Both the position numbers and the translations under genes were made by a program. From the NCBI GenBank assembly GCA_017469745.1, contig JAFUFS010000010.1, positions 1 through 41,081 of the forward strand: a stretch of DNA of 41,081 bases, in the 5' to 3' direction. The notes under the pieces were generated by a model, which saw only the letters and a program-made list of their open reading frames with translations, did no database searches and had not been told where the DNA came from. Numbering within the stretch: position 1 is the stretch's first letter; the number at the start of each line of letters is the position of its first letter. This DNA comes from Bacteroidales bacterium (GTDB lineage Bacteria > Bacteroidota > Bacteroidia > Bacteroidales > UBA932). Positions 33,299-40,932 of the stretch are shown piece after piece.

Positions 33299-34399
33299 AT
33301 GAGAAAGATATTCTTGAGTCTGGCGTCCGCCGTCCTGGCGACCGCCCCTGCTTTTTCACAACTTAAAATAGCAGACATATTCGAACTTGAAGATCCTGCT
33401 TCTACTTCAATCATTATCCTTCCTGACCCCCAGAGCTATATCAAGTTCGACTACAATCAGGGAATATTCGATCTTATGGTCTCTTGGGTGAAAGAGAACA
33501 GGAAGAACCTCAATGTCATGACTGTCCTCTGCACCGGGGACCTGGTTGACCAGAACTCATGTATAGCCCCACCTTTCCCCCGTTTCGGCAACTTGCCGAG
33601 CGAGGAACAATGGGAAGGTGTTTCAAGGATATTCAGCCGCTTGGACAATGTTTTGCCATACGTTATTAGCCCCGGCAATCACGATTACGGCTACACTCGT
33701 TCAGAGAGCCCTATCACTGAGTATCCTCGATTCTTTCCTATTTCCCGCAATGAGAAGAACAGAGAAAGGCTTGTGGCTACAACCTTCAACCGGCTCGGCG
33801 TCATGACTCTTGAGAACTCGGCCTATGAGTATAATGATCCTGTCTTGGGGAATGTGCTTATAGTTACTACTGAATATGCGCCGAGAAAGGTAGTGCTTGA
33901 CTGGGTTCATGAGCTGTGCATGAGAGATGAGTACAAGGATTGGTTCGTTATCTTCATGACTCATTCATATCTCGGCGCAGGGATGCCTGCAGGGTATGTC
34001 ATGAACGAGATGTACAAGATGCTCCTTGATGACCAGAAGGAAAACGGCGGCCAGTTTATCTGGGACAATCTGATCAAGGACACTCCGAACATAAGGATGG
34101 TCATCTGTGGTCATGTGGCAAAGGCCAGCAAAGACATGCAGACAGGCAATGGCTGGAGGGTAGACAGGAATTCTGCCGGAAAAGAAGTTTACCAGATGAT
34201 GTTCAATATGCAAGGTATTGATGGGGCAATGAGTGGCAACGGTGGCGATGGATGGTTGAGGATATTAGAGTTCAAGCCGGACGGCAAGACCGTCAAGGTC
34301 CATACATACTCACCTCTTTTCGGAATATCCGATGTTACCAAGGAACATGCTCGGGAAAAGTCTCCTTGCAATGATTTTGTATTTGAATTGAAAAAATAG
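33299..34399 (+). CDS. Secreted calcineurin-like metallophosphoesterase
   Basis: 366 aa with a signal peptide (ending A-F-S-Q near 21). Metallophosphoesterase motifs appear in order: DPQ (in place of D-x-H) near 43, GDLVDQ near 80, GNHDYG near 123, the metal His in MTHSYL near 222, and the late GHVAKA near 262. It is predicted to hydrolyse a phosphomonoester or phosphodiester in the periplasm. It is inside the nonulosonate operon, five bases after the isomerase and ten before the DUF4432 gene, but its substrate is not evident. Removal of a phosphate or phosphodiester decoration from the glycan is one possibility. Confidence 0.88.
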   Translation: MRKIFLSLASAVLATAPAFSQLKIADIFELEDPASTSIIILPDPQSYIKFDYNQGIFDLMVSWVKENRKNLNVMTVLCTGDLVDQNSCIAPPFPRFGNLPSEEQWEGVSRIFSRLDNVLPYVISPGNHDYGYTRSESPITEYPRFFPISRNEKNRERLVATTFNRLGVMTLENSAYEYNDPVLGNVLIVTTEYAPRKVVLDWVHELCMRDEYKDWFVIFMTHSYLGAGMPAGYVMNEMYKMLLDDQKENGGQFIWDNLIKDTPNIRMVICGHVAKASKDMQTGNGWRVDRNSAGKEVYQMMFNMQGIDGAMSGNGGDGWLRILEFKPDGKTVKVHTYSPLFGISDVTKEHAREKSPCNDFVFELKK

Positions 34400-34409
34400 T
34401 TTATCAAGG

Positions 34410-35405
34410 ATGAATACAGACAGATTTATCGGTCATCCTTCCCAACTCTATGGAGCGACTCCCTTTACCTTTTCCGACGGAAAGGCGAAGGGAGTCCGCG
34501 CTTTTGAGATAAGGAACGGATCCGGCCTGGAAATGCAGGTCCTGGCGGACAGGGGATTGGACGTCTCCCGTCTCACTTACAAGGGGATCAACCTGTCATA
34601 CCTTTCTAAATGCGGAATAGTCGCCCCTGAATATTTCCGCGGAATCGGTTTTGACTTTCTCGACAGTTTTTTCGTGGGTTTTCTTACAACCTGCGGTCTC
34701 CGGCACATTGGTGCGCCTTGCGCTGTTGACGGAGAAGACTTCGGTCTTCACGGAACCATTTCCAACACTCCGGCTGAGGAGGTCTGTGCATTCACGGACA
34801 GGACATCTGAGAATCCTGTAATCAGGGTGAAAGGCCTCGTAAGAGACGGACGAATATTCAAACAGAACCTTATCCTTGAGAGGGAGTATTCGATCCCTGT
34901 AATGGGCAATGGTTTCACCATTCGCAATCGTGTCCGGAACGCAGGATTCCACAAGGAAGCCTTCATGCTCATGCTCCACATCAATTTCGGTTATCCGTTC
35001 CTCAGCCCCGGTTCCGTCCTGGACATTCCCTCGTCAGCGGTTGAGCCTCGTGACGAGGATGCTGCGAAAGGATTCGGATCATATCTGAAGATTGAAGGAC
35101 CCCAGGAACGTTATCCTGAGCAGGTCTTCTTCCACTCAATGTGCGGAGGTGATGATGGAAGGACTAAGGTTTCGTTGGCCAACCCGAAACTTGGATTCGG
35201 AATCGCACTCCATTTCAATTCGCAAGATTTTCCTTATCTTACACAATGGAAGCAATTCGAAAACTCCGACTACGTGTTCGGCCTCGAGCCTGCAAGCTGC
35301 AAGATGACAGGCAGGGCAGCCCACGCTGCAGAAGGTACCCTGGACTATCTTGATCCAGGTTCCTTCAGGGATTTCGACATAGATGTAGAATTATTCGATA
35401 TATAG
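34410..35405 (+). CDS. DUF4432 aldose-1-epimerase-like protein
   Basis: 331 aa without a signal peptide. The galactose-mutarotase-like fold is indicated by EMQVLADRGLDVSRLTYKG near 35-55, GLRHIG near 95, GLHG near 112 and a late F-G-L-E-P-A-S strand. This is the DUF4432 group (as in E. coli YphB), whose members are thought to epimerise or bind sugars but are poorly characterised. It could speed anomerisation of the sugar handed from lyase to isomerase, or of the imported acid. It is five bases before the second BNR gene in the same operon. Confidence 0.85.
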   Translation: MNTDRFIGHPSQLYGATPFTFSDGKAKGVRAFEIRNGSGLEMQVLADRGLDVSRLTYKGINLSYLSKCGIVAPEYFRGIGFDFLDSFFVGFLTTCGLRHIGAPCAVDGEDFGLHGTISNTPAEEVCAFTDRTSENPVIRVKGLVRDGRIFKQNLILEREYSIPVMGNGFTIRNRVRNAGFHKEAFMLMLHINFGYPFLSPGSVLDIPSSAVEPRDEDAAKGFGSYLKIEGPQERYPEQVFFHSMCGGDDGRTKVSLANPKLGFGIALHFNSQDFPYLTQWKQFENSDYVFGLEPASCKMTGRAAHAAEGTLDYLDPGSFRDFDIDVELFDI

Positions 35406-35410
35406 ATTCA

Positions 35411-36532
35411 ATGAGATCATTTTTAGCCTTTTGCATTATCCTGGCGGCAGGGGTTACATCCGTAGCTCAGGATTACCGTTCGAACCTGCCTTGGAGGGAT
35501 TTTTCCGAGAGGACAGACCATCATGTGGTAATAGCTGCAGGTACTTCTGATTTGTACAACGGTCATCCTACAACTGTTCTCTTGGATGATTCCAAGACCT
35601 TGATCTGCACATGGTCCAAGAATCATGGAGGTCCTGCTGATTTCATCGGTTTCAGTTACGGCGGAGGTCTTACTTGGGAGAACAAAGCCGCGCCTGCGGA
35701 GTGGAAGGGAATGGTCAACTGTCCAAGCATCTATAAACTCACCGACAAGAACGGCAAGCAGCGCCTGTTTGTTTTCGCCCAGATGGAATCCGAGGCTACA
35801 TATCGGGAGATGGGTTATTCGTTCAGCGAAGATGGTGGTAAGACATGGAGCGAGGTTGTCAGGCTGGGAAAGCCTTGCATCATGGCTTTCACTTCAATAA
35901 TCAGACTTAAGAACGGGGATTATCTCGGAATGTACCACAGGGGCAATTCCGATCAGGATCGTGCACCCCTGAAGCTATGGCAGTCAGTATCCCACGATGG
36001 AGGCCTCACTTGGGAGGAGTCCAGTCTCGTAGGAGAAGTCTCAGACAAGTCTCCTTGCGAGCCCTGCGTGCTGCGCTCTCCTGACGGGAACACCCTTCTA
36101 TGCCTTGCCCGAGAGAACCAGCGAAAGGGGTGTTCCCTTATGATGACCTCTAAGGATGAAGGCAAGACTTGGACACCTCTGAAGGAAACACCATGGGGCC
36201 TGACTGGAGACCGGCATATGGCAACGTATCTTCCTGATGGAAGGATCATCTCAGTTTTCAGGGACATGGCTCCGAACAGTCCTACAAAGGGCCATTTCGT
36301 AGCGTGGGTCGGGACATGGAGCGATATAATTGACGGACGTTCGGGCCAGTACAAAGTGAAACTCCTTCACAGTTTTGCTGGCTCTGACTGCGGTTATCCT
36401 GGACTGGAACTCCTGCCTGACGGAACCATTGTCGCCACTACCTATGTCAAGTACAATCCCGGGGCCGAGAAACATTCTGTCGTGTCTGTTCGCTTCAAGA
36501 TTGAAGAACTTGATGCCCTGTTCAGAAAGTGA
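35411..36532 (+). CDS. Secreted BNR-propeller protein, sialidase-like without RIP motif
   Basis: 373 aa with a signal peptide (ending S-V-A-Q near 20). It is a single six-bladed propeller with Asp boxes SEDGGKTW, SHDGGLTW and SKDEGKTW, plus a degenerate SYGGGLTW. Unlike the GH33 protein upstream, it has no Arg-Ile-Pro motif; the equivalent strand reads NGHPTTVLLDD. It may belong to one of the newer sialidase-like families, to another BNR_2 glycosidase, or be non-catalytic. Last gene of the run from 23279; a new promoter follows. Call of propeller: firm. Sialidase activity: uncertain. Confidence 0.75.
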   Translation: MRSFLAFCIILAAGVTSVAQDYRSNLPWRDFSERTDHHVVIAAGTSDLYNGHPTTVLLDDSKTLICTWSKNHGGPADFIGFSYGGGLTWENKAAPAEWKGMVNCPSIYKLTDKNGKQRLFVFAQMESEATYREMGYSFSEDGGKTWSEVVRLGKPCIMAFTSIIRLKNGDYLGMYHRGNSDQDRAPLKLWQSVSHDGGLTWEESSLVGEVSDKSPCEPCVLRSPDGNTLLCLARENQRKGCSLMMTSKDEGKTWTPLKETPWGLTGDRHMATYLPDGRIISVFRDMAPNSPTKGHFVAWVGTWSDIIDGRSGQYKVKLLHSFAGSDCGYPGLELLPDGTIVATTYVKYNPGAEKHSVVSVRFKIEELDALFRK

Positions 36533-36545
36533 CGGGTAAATTGCT

Positions 36546-36553
36546 TATCTTTG
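36546..36553 (+). promoter_or_regulatory. -7 box upstream of the NanQ-like gene
   Basis: TATCTTTG (TAnnTTTG) lies 28 bases before the ATG at 36582, in the only gap (49 bases) of this stretch. It suggests a separate transcript for the 36582-39089 genes. No strong -33 box. Confidence 0.5.
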
Positions 36554-36581
36554 TGAAAATAGACAACATAATGCAAATACA

Positions 36582-37202
36582 ATGAAAAGAATACTCCTCA
36601 TCATGATATCAATTGCTTCGTTAGCGGCAGCGGTCTCCTGCGGATCAAAGAAGGAAGATGCAGCCGCGATGGCCTCCAGGCTTCTTGCTGACAAAGGAAT
36701 AACAGTACAGTTCCATCCTTCCACGGATTTTGTTGAACTTATGCGCCAGTACAAGGCTAATCCTGACCTCTGGGAGGCTGCTTTCGATTGTCTGGCCAAG
36801 ACAGCCCCTGGCCTTTCGGGCATAACAGAATTCGGTACCACCGAGCTTGTCGGGAAGAAGTGCTACGCCGTATTCTCCGAATATATTCCCAAACCTTTCG
36901 AGGAGACGAAACTCGAAGGCCACCACGACTACATCGACATCCAGCTCACCGAGGGCCCTGTCAAATGGGGAGTCTGCCCCGCCGACAGCCCGAAGCTGAA
37001 TGTCCTCAGTGAATATGATCCTTCAATCGAGGCGGGCTTCTATCTCTCCGACGACACTGTCTACTACACGCAGGAAGTGGATCAGCCCTACATCTTCGTC
37101 TTCTTCCCCAGGAACCTGCACAATCCCTCATTCGCGGCAGACGGGGCTGCCTATGACAGACCTCTTAAGAAGCTTGTGATCAAGGTGGCAAACGCTGAAT
37201 AG
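36582..37202 (+). CDS. YhcH/YjgK/YiaL family lipoprotein, NanQ-like sugar-acid anomerase
   Basis: 206 aa. A lipoprotein signal (A-A-V-S-C, Cys20) is followed by a YhcH-family cupin with LEGHHDYIDIQL (Glu112, His114, His115), a Y-D-P segment, and the late FVFFPRNLHNPSF (His180), then a K-K-L-V-I-K-V ending. E. coli YhcH is NanQ, an N-acetylneuraminate anomerase, and is cytoplasmic. Here the lipid anchor would place the activity in the periplasm or outer membrane, where sialidase-released alpha-sialic acid could be converted to the beta form before import. Its own -7 box precedes it. Other YhcH relatives act in different sugar pathways, so the exact sugar is unproven, but the context favours sialic-acid-type substrates. 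Confidence 0.82.
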   Translation: MKRILLIMISIASLAAAVSCGSKKEDAAAMASRLLADKGITVQFHPSTDFVELMRQYKANPDLWEAAFDCLAKTAPGLSGITEFGTTELVGKKCYAVFSEYIPKPFEETKLEGHHDYIDIQLTEGPVKWGVCPADSPKLNVLSEYDPSIEAGFYLSDDTVYYTQEVDQPYIFVFFPRNLHNPSFAADGAAYDRPLKKLVIKVANAE

Positions 37203-37215
37203 AAATCTTGCCGGC

Positions 37216-37893
37216 ATGAAAGAATCAGTAGTCAGTTTCCTGAGCAACATCCTCTCGGTCATCCTCGGAATCTTCATCACCTTCACGATCCAGGGGATGA
37301 TTGACCGCTCCAAGGAGAAAAAAGAGACACGCTCTTCCCTGGAGCTGGTCCGTTCGGAACTGGTTGCCAACATGGAGGACATCTCCACCATGACTGACTA
37401 CTTTATCCAGGAAAAGGCATCTGCCGAATACATCCTGTCGAATAAGGATTCCCTGGAAAAATGCCCGAAAGATTCAGTGGACTATCATTCCAGCATCATA
37501 TTCGCAGATGTGTCCTTCTCCTTGAGTCAGGATGCCCTGGAACTCCTCAAGATGTCCTCAGTCTTCCAGTCTATCAAGAGCAACGGCCTGTCCATGAAGA
37601 TTATCCGTGCTTATGACTCCTGTTCTTCGATAGTCTACAATCTCAACCGTCACCTGTCTTCGCGCGATGCCAGGTTCGAGAACTCCATCGACAAGGAGAC
37701 TGCCGGGCTTTATGCTCTGGACGGGAGCATTTCCATCAAGGATTTCGTCAAGACGGACTATGGCCTCTATTCCATCAAGTGGCTTACCGCCCAGCCGGAT
37801 CCTGAAAACTTCACCGATGTCTCAGACATCCAGGAAGCGGTCCAGGCTATAGATTCCTATCTTGGAAAGAGGCATCGTGCATCCAAGGATTAA
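37216..37893 (+). CDS. Unknown membrane-anchored protein
   Basis: 225 aa, not assigned to a known family. One membrane helix at about residues 8-27 (LSNILSVILGIFITFTIQGM) is followed by a mostly helical, charged region with possible coiled-coil parts and one long soluble domain. The layout (short N-terminal helix, then R-S-x-E-L-V-A-N-M-E-D-I) recalls small Bacteroidetes membrane proteins of the DUF6090 kind, but I cannot confirm membership. It is 13 bases after the NanQ-like gene and 20 before a small ORF, so it is probably co-transcribed. No link to sugar metabolism can be read from the sequence. Confidence 0.7.
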   Translation: MKESVVSFLSNILSVILGIFITFTIQGMIDRSKEKKETRSSLELVRSELVANMEDISTMTDYFIQEKASAEYILSNKDSLEKCPKDSVDYHSSIIFADVSFSLSQDALELLKMSSVFQSIKSNGLSMKIIRAYDSCSSIVYNLNRHLSSRDARFENSIDKETAGLYALDGSISIKDFVKTDYGLYSIKWLTAQPDPENFTDVSDIQEAVQAIDSYLGKRHRASKD

Positions 37894-37913
37894 CCCTCAA
37901 ATACTGTCTAGAT

Positions 37914-38096
37914 ATGAAAAAGTGCTACACTGATGAGTCTCCTTCCAAGGTAGTCATTGTCCCCAAGCCCCCGAAGTCCCACACTTCTGATTCAACATCG
38001 ATCCCAACCCCGGTAAAGTCTGTGGTTAACAAGGATGTCCTCGAGGATGTCAAGGACGAAAAGTCAGAGTCTTCCAAGACCGGAGAGATAAAATAG
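37914..38096 (+). CDS. Small unknown Pro/Ser/Lys-rich protein
   Basis: 60 aa, starting MKKCYTDES and rich in Pro, Ser, Lys, Asp and Glu, with no hydrophobic segment or recognisable motif. It fits the gap between two co-directional genes exactly (20 bases before, six after), which favours a real gene or an intrinsically disordered partner of the preceding membrane protein. Low-complexity composition means a chance ORF is possible. Confidence 0.45.
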   Translation: MKKCYTDESPSKVVIVPKPPKSHTSDSTSIPTPVKSVVNKDVLEDVKDEKSESSKTGEIK

Positions 38097-38102
38097 ATCA
38101 TC

Positions 38103-39089
38103 GTGAATAGGACATATTCTGTTTTTTTAACGGCAACAGTGCTGATTTTTGCACTCTTGGCCGTTGTTCCTTCGTGCGGCCCTGCCCGCATGAGCGGCAA
38201 CCCCCTTTTCGAAGGCTGGTACGCCGATCCTGAAGGAGTGGTTTTCGGGAAGGAATTCTGGATCTATCCGACATATTCAAAGCCCTACAATGAGCAGTTG
38301 TTCATGGACGCCTTCTCCTCGAAGGACCTGGTCAACTGGACTAAGCATGAGAAGGTTCTCTCTCAGGAGAATATTTCCTGGCTCCGCAGGGCGCTCTGGG
38401 CTCCGTCGGTCATTGAGAAGGATGGCACCTATTACTTCTATTTCGGCGCCAATGACATGCACGAGAAAGGGGAGGGCGGCATCGGAGTCGCGACCGCCGA
38501 CAACCCCGCCGGGCCGTTCAAGGACGCCCTTGGCTATCCTCTGATTGACGAGGTCATCAACGGCGCACAGCCGATCGACCAGTTCGTCTTCAAGGATGAC
38601 GACGGGACATACTACATGTACTACGGCGGATGGCGTCACTGCAATATGGTCAAGCTGGGAGACGATCTGAAGAGCATCGTTCCTTTCGAGGACGGTGAGA
38701 CTTTCAAGGAGATAACTCCCAAGGGCTATGTAGAAGGGCCCTTCATGCTCAAGCGCGGCGGAAAGTACTACTTCATGTGGAGTGAAGGCGGATGGACCGG
38801 GCCCAACTACCATGTGGCCTATGCAATCTCCGACAGCCCCTTCGGTCCCTTCGAGCGCATAGGCACCATCCTCGAGTCTGACATGGAGGTAGCCACCGGC
38901 GCAGGCCACCACTCAGTGGTCAAGGGGCGTGGGAAGGATGAATATTACATCGTCTACCACCGTCACCCTCTCGGTTCCAAGGATGGCAACAACAGGGTTG
39001 TTTGCGTGGAAAAAATGAAATTTGACGAGGAGGGTAAGATCCTCCCCGTCAAAATCACATTCGAAAGAGTTCCTGCGACGAAGCTCTAG
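38103..39089 (+). CDS. GH43-family glycoside hydrolase, lipoprotein
   Basis: 328 aa starting at GTG 38103, the only start that keeps the lipoprotein signal (V-V-P-S-C, Cys25). The five-bladed propeller of clan GH-F has the catalytic base in WYADPEG (Asp42), the pKa-modulating Asp in QPIDQFVF (Asp159) and the acid in VEGPFML (Glu211), all at expected spacing. GH43 enzymes remove arabinose, xylose or galactose units. It does not fit a pure sialic-acid pathway, so the glycan handled here may be mixed, or this small operon may serve another purpose. It shares its stop (CTAG, 39086-39089) with the convergent esterase gene. Confidence 0.9.
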   Translation: MNRTYSVFLTATVLIFALLAVVPSCGPARMSGNPLFEGWYADPEGVVFGKEFWIYPTYSKPYNEQLFMDAFSSKDLVNWTKHEKVLSQENISWLRRALWAPSVIEKDGTYYFYFGANDMHEKGEGGIGVATADNPAGPFKDALGYPLIDEVINGAQPIDQFVFKDDDGTYYMYYGGWRHCNMVKLGDDLKSIVPFEDGETFKEITPKGYVEGPFMLKRGGKYYFMWSEGGWTGPNYHVAYAISDSPFGPFERIGTILESDMEVATGAGHHSVVKGRGKDEYYIVYHRHPLGSKDGNNRVVCVEKMKFDEEGKILPVKITFERVPATKL

Positions 39090-40510
39090 AGCTTCCAGTC
39101 GTCGGTGCGGAAAGGTCCGGCAGGAATTCCGTAGCAGTTGAATAGAGTTCCTACAGTCCAGTTCCTGAATCCGTAGCGTACAGCCACGGGTTCAGTGACC
39201 TGGGGATTGCTGACGGTCACGGTCTTGCCGTTGATCCTTCCGGTGGCGGGGAAGAAGACCTTGTCCTTGCCTGCAATCTCGAATCCTTCCAGATCCTGGC
39301 CCATGGGAGCGAGTCCCATGCCGTCGACCTTCATGGTCACGATGGCTTTGCCGTCCTCGAAACGTACGCTTTCGTAGGTCGGTGAATTCGGGTCGATACC
39401 CTTCAGGCCATAGTCATTGACCAGGGCCAGGTAGGCGAGGCGGTAGCCGACCTCCTGCTTCTTGCAAGGATGGATGGTGCCATATTCACCGATGTCAAGG
39501 GTGGCGGCCATGCCGCTGTGGGGGATCACGTCGAGGGATTTGCGCTGTGCCTCGCAGAAATAGCCGGAGACGAAGCTGTCCGGGGCGCTGTAAGGATAGG
39601 GTGCGATCTGGACGAAGTAGAATGGAGCCTCAGGATTATGGAAGAGATCCCTCATCATTGCCACATATTCCTTCTGAAGGCGGATGTACTGCTCCTCCCT
39701 TCCGCGGTTCGACTCACCCTGGTACCAGAGCATTCCCTTGAAGGTGAAAGGAATAAGAGGGGCGACCTGGCCGTTGAACAGGGTACAGGGAGTCTGGTGC
39801 TGGTTCTTGGGAAGTTCGGTTCCATCGAGGAAGTCGAGGTTGAATTCCTTTCCGAATTTACTTGAGATGGTCTCGCGGTTGAGCCAGGTCTCGATCGTGG
39901 AGCCGCCCCAGTCGGTGATAAGAAGGCCGACAGGGATTCCCAGGGACTGCTGAAGCCTCACTGCGAAGAAATAGGCGGTAGCGCTAGTGGACGCAACGGC
40001 TTCAGGAGTGTTCTCCTGCCATGAACCTACGCTTTCCTGGACCGGCTTAAGGGAAGCCTTGCGCTGGATGGTGCACATGCGGATGGGAGTCTTGGGATTG
40101 GCTCCGAGGATGAAATCGGAGGAGCCTTCAACCGGCTGCGAACCGAAACCCTTGACGGGCATTTCCATGTTGGACTGGCCGGAGCAGAACCACACTTCTC
40201 CGATCAGGACGTTCTCAAGGGTCAGCTTTTCTCCATCATTTATGAATATCTTGTAGGGGCCTCCGGCTTCGGGGGTCTGGAGTTTCGCGGTCCATTTGCC
40301 GTCCTTGTCCGGGATTGCCGTAAACTTCACTCCTGTCCATGTGGTAGTGATCGTGATTTTGTTGCCGGAATCCGTCCATCCCCAGATCGCTGCTTCGGTG
40401 TTCTGCTGGAGAACCATGTTGTCGCTGAAGAAAGAGGGAAGGGTCACTTTGGCTCCTGCCCATGATGTCCCGAGCAGTGCCAGGGCCAGAATAGAAATGA
40501 ATTTTTTCAT
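39086..40510 (-). CDS. Sialate O-acetylesterase-like SGNH hydrolase
   Basis: 474 aa with a signal peptide (ending W-A-G-A near 20). An N-terminal beta-domain (about 21-100) is followed by the SGNH nucleophile block CSGQSNMEMP (Ser113), the oxyanion Gly/Asn region (GMLWYQGESN) and the catalytic Asp/His block DIGEYGTIHPCKKQEVG. This is the family of sialate 9-O-acetylesterases (SIAE, DUF303-like), which also includes acetyl-xylan esterases. Near sialidases and a NanA-like lyase, removal of O-acetyl groups from sialic acids is the most likely role; xylan deacetylation with the GH43 neighbour is the alternative. Its own -7 box TATATTTG is at 40542-40549. Confidence 0.9.
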   Translation of the reverse strand: MKKFISILALALLGTSWAGAKVTLPSFFSDNMVLQQNTEAAIWGWTDSGNKITITTTWTGVKFTAIPDKDGKWTAKLQTPEAGGPYKIFINDGEKLTLENVLIGEVWFCSGQSNMEMPVKGFGSQPVEGSSDFILGANPKTPIRMCTIQRKASLKPVQESVGSWQENTPEAVASTSATAYFFAVRLQQSLGIPVGLLITDWGGSTIETWLNRETISSKFGKEFNLDFLDGTELPKNQHQTPCTLFNGQVAPLIPFTFKGMLWYQGESNRGREEQYIRLQKEYVAMMRDLFHNPEAPFYFVQIAPYPYSAPDSFVSGYFCEAQRKSLDVIPHSGMAATLDIGEYGTIHPCKKQEVGYRLAYLALVNDYGLKGIDPNSPTYESVRFEDGKAIVTMKVDGMGLAPMGQDLEGFEIAGKDKVFFPATGRINGKTVTVSNPQVTEPVAVRYGFRNWTVGTLFNCYGIPAGPFRTDDWKL

Positions 40511-40541
40511 GATTATTGAGTGTTATTATTGTCTCCGAACA

Positions 40542-40549
40542 CAAATATA
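40542..40549 (-). promoter_or_regulatory. -7 box of the esterase gene
   Basis: TATATTTG on the minus strand fits TAnnTTTG, about 30 bases upstream of the ATG at 40510. The -33 region is poor. Confidence 0.5.
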
Positions 40550-40571
40550 CGTAATATTTCAGTCAAAAAAA

Positions 40572-40602
40572 TTTGGTCTTATCCAAAATTATCGTACCTT
40601 TG
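40572..40602 (+). promoter_or_regulatory. Consensus Bacteroidetes promoter of tRNA-Gly
   Basis: TTTG (40572-40575), a 19-base spacer and TACCTTTG (40595-40602) match the -33/-7 consensus exactly. The predicted start near 40607 gives a leader of about 40 bases. This is the best housekeeping promoter in the window. Confidence 0.85.
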
Positions 40603-40645
40603 CAATCCCGATTCACCAAAACGGGAGTACAAAAACTAAAATACT

Positions 40646-40718
<73 letters not shown>

Positions 40719-40735
40719 CTCAAATGAATCGATTA

Positions 40736-40770
40736 AGCCATCAGAAATCCACTGATGGCTTTTTCTTTTT
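40736..40770 (+). terminator. Rho-independent terminator of tRNA-Gly
   Basis: A perfect nine-base stem AGCCATCAG (40736-40744) / CTGATGGCT (40752-40760) with a seven-base loop, followed by a T-rich run TTTTCTTTTTC. It ends the tRNA transcript. Confidence 0.92.
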
Positions 40771-40925
40771 CAAATAAATCGCTTAAAATCAATCAATTAA
40801 ATGAAGCATGGGAAAAGAATCGTGCAAAGGATGATATCCTGAAAAATACCGATTCTTTGCAAGATTTCTTGACATGTTTGACAGGCTTGATTAGGGGTGT
40901 CAAAGAAGTATGCACAAATGTTTAA
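40755..40925 (+). CDS. Possible small ORF, unknown
   Basis: An open frame of 56 codons begins with an ATG inside the terminator stem and ends at TAA 40923-40925. The product has charged helix-like content (NEAWEKNRAKDDILKNTDS) and no recognised motif. The coding start inside a terminator makes translation doubtful; it may be the tail of a decayed gene. It is the only ORF in the 308-base stretch between the tRNA and the next start (41027), apart from the IS-end-like sequence at its right. Confidence 0.25.
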   Translation: MAFSFSNKSLKINQLNEAWEKNRAKDDILKNTDSLQDFLTCLTGLIRGVKEVCTNV

Positions 40926-40932
40926 CAATTAA

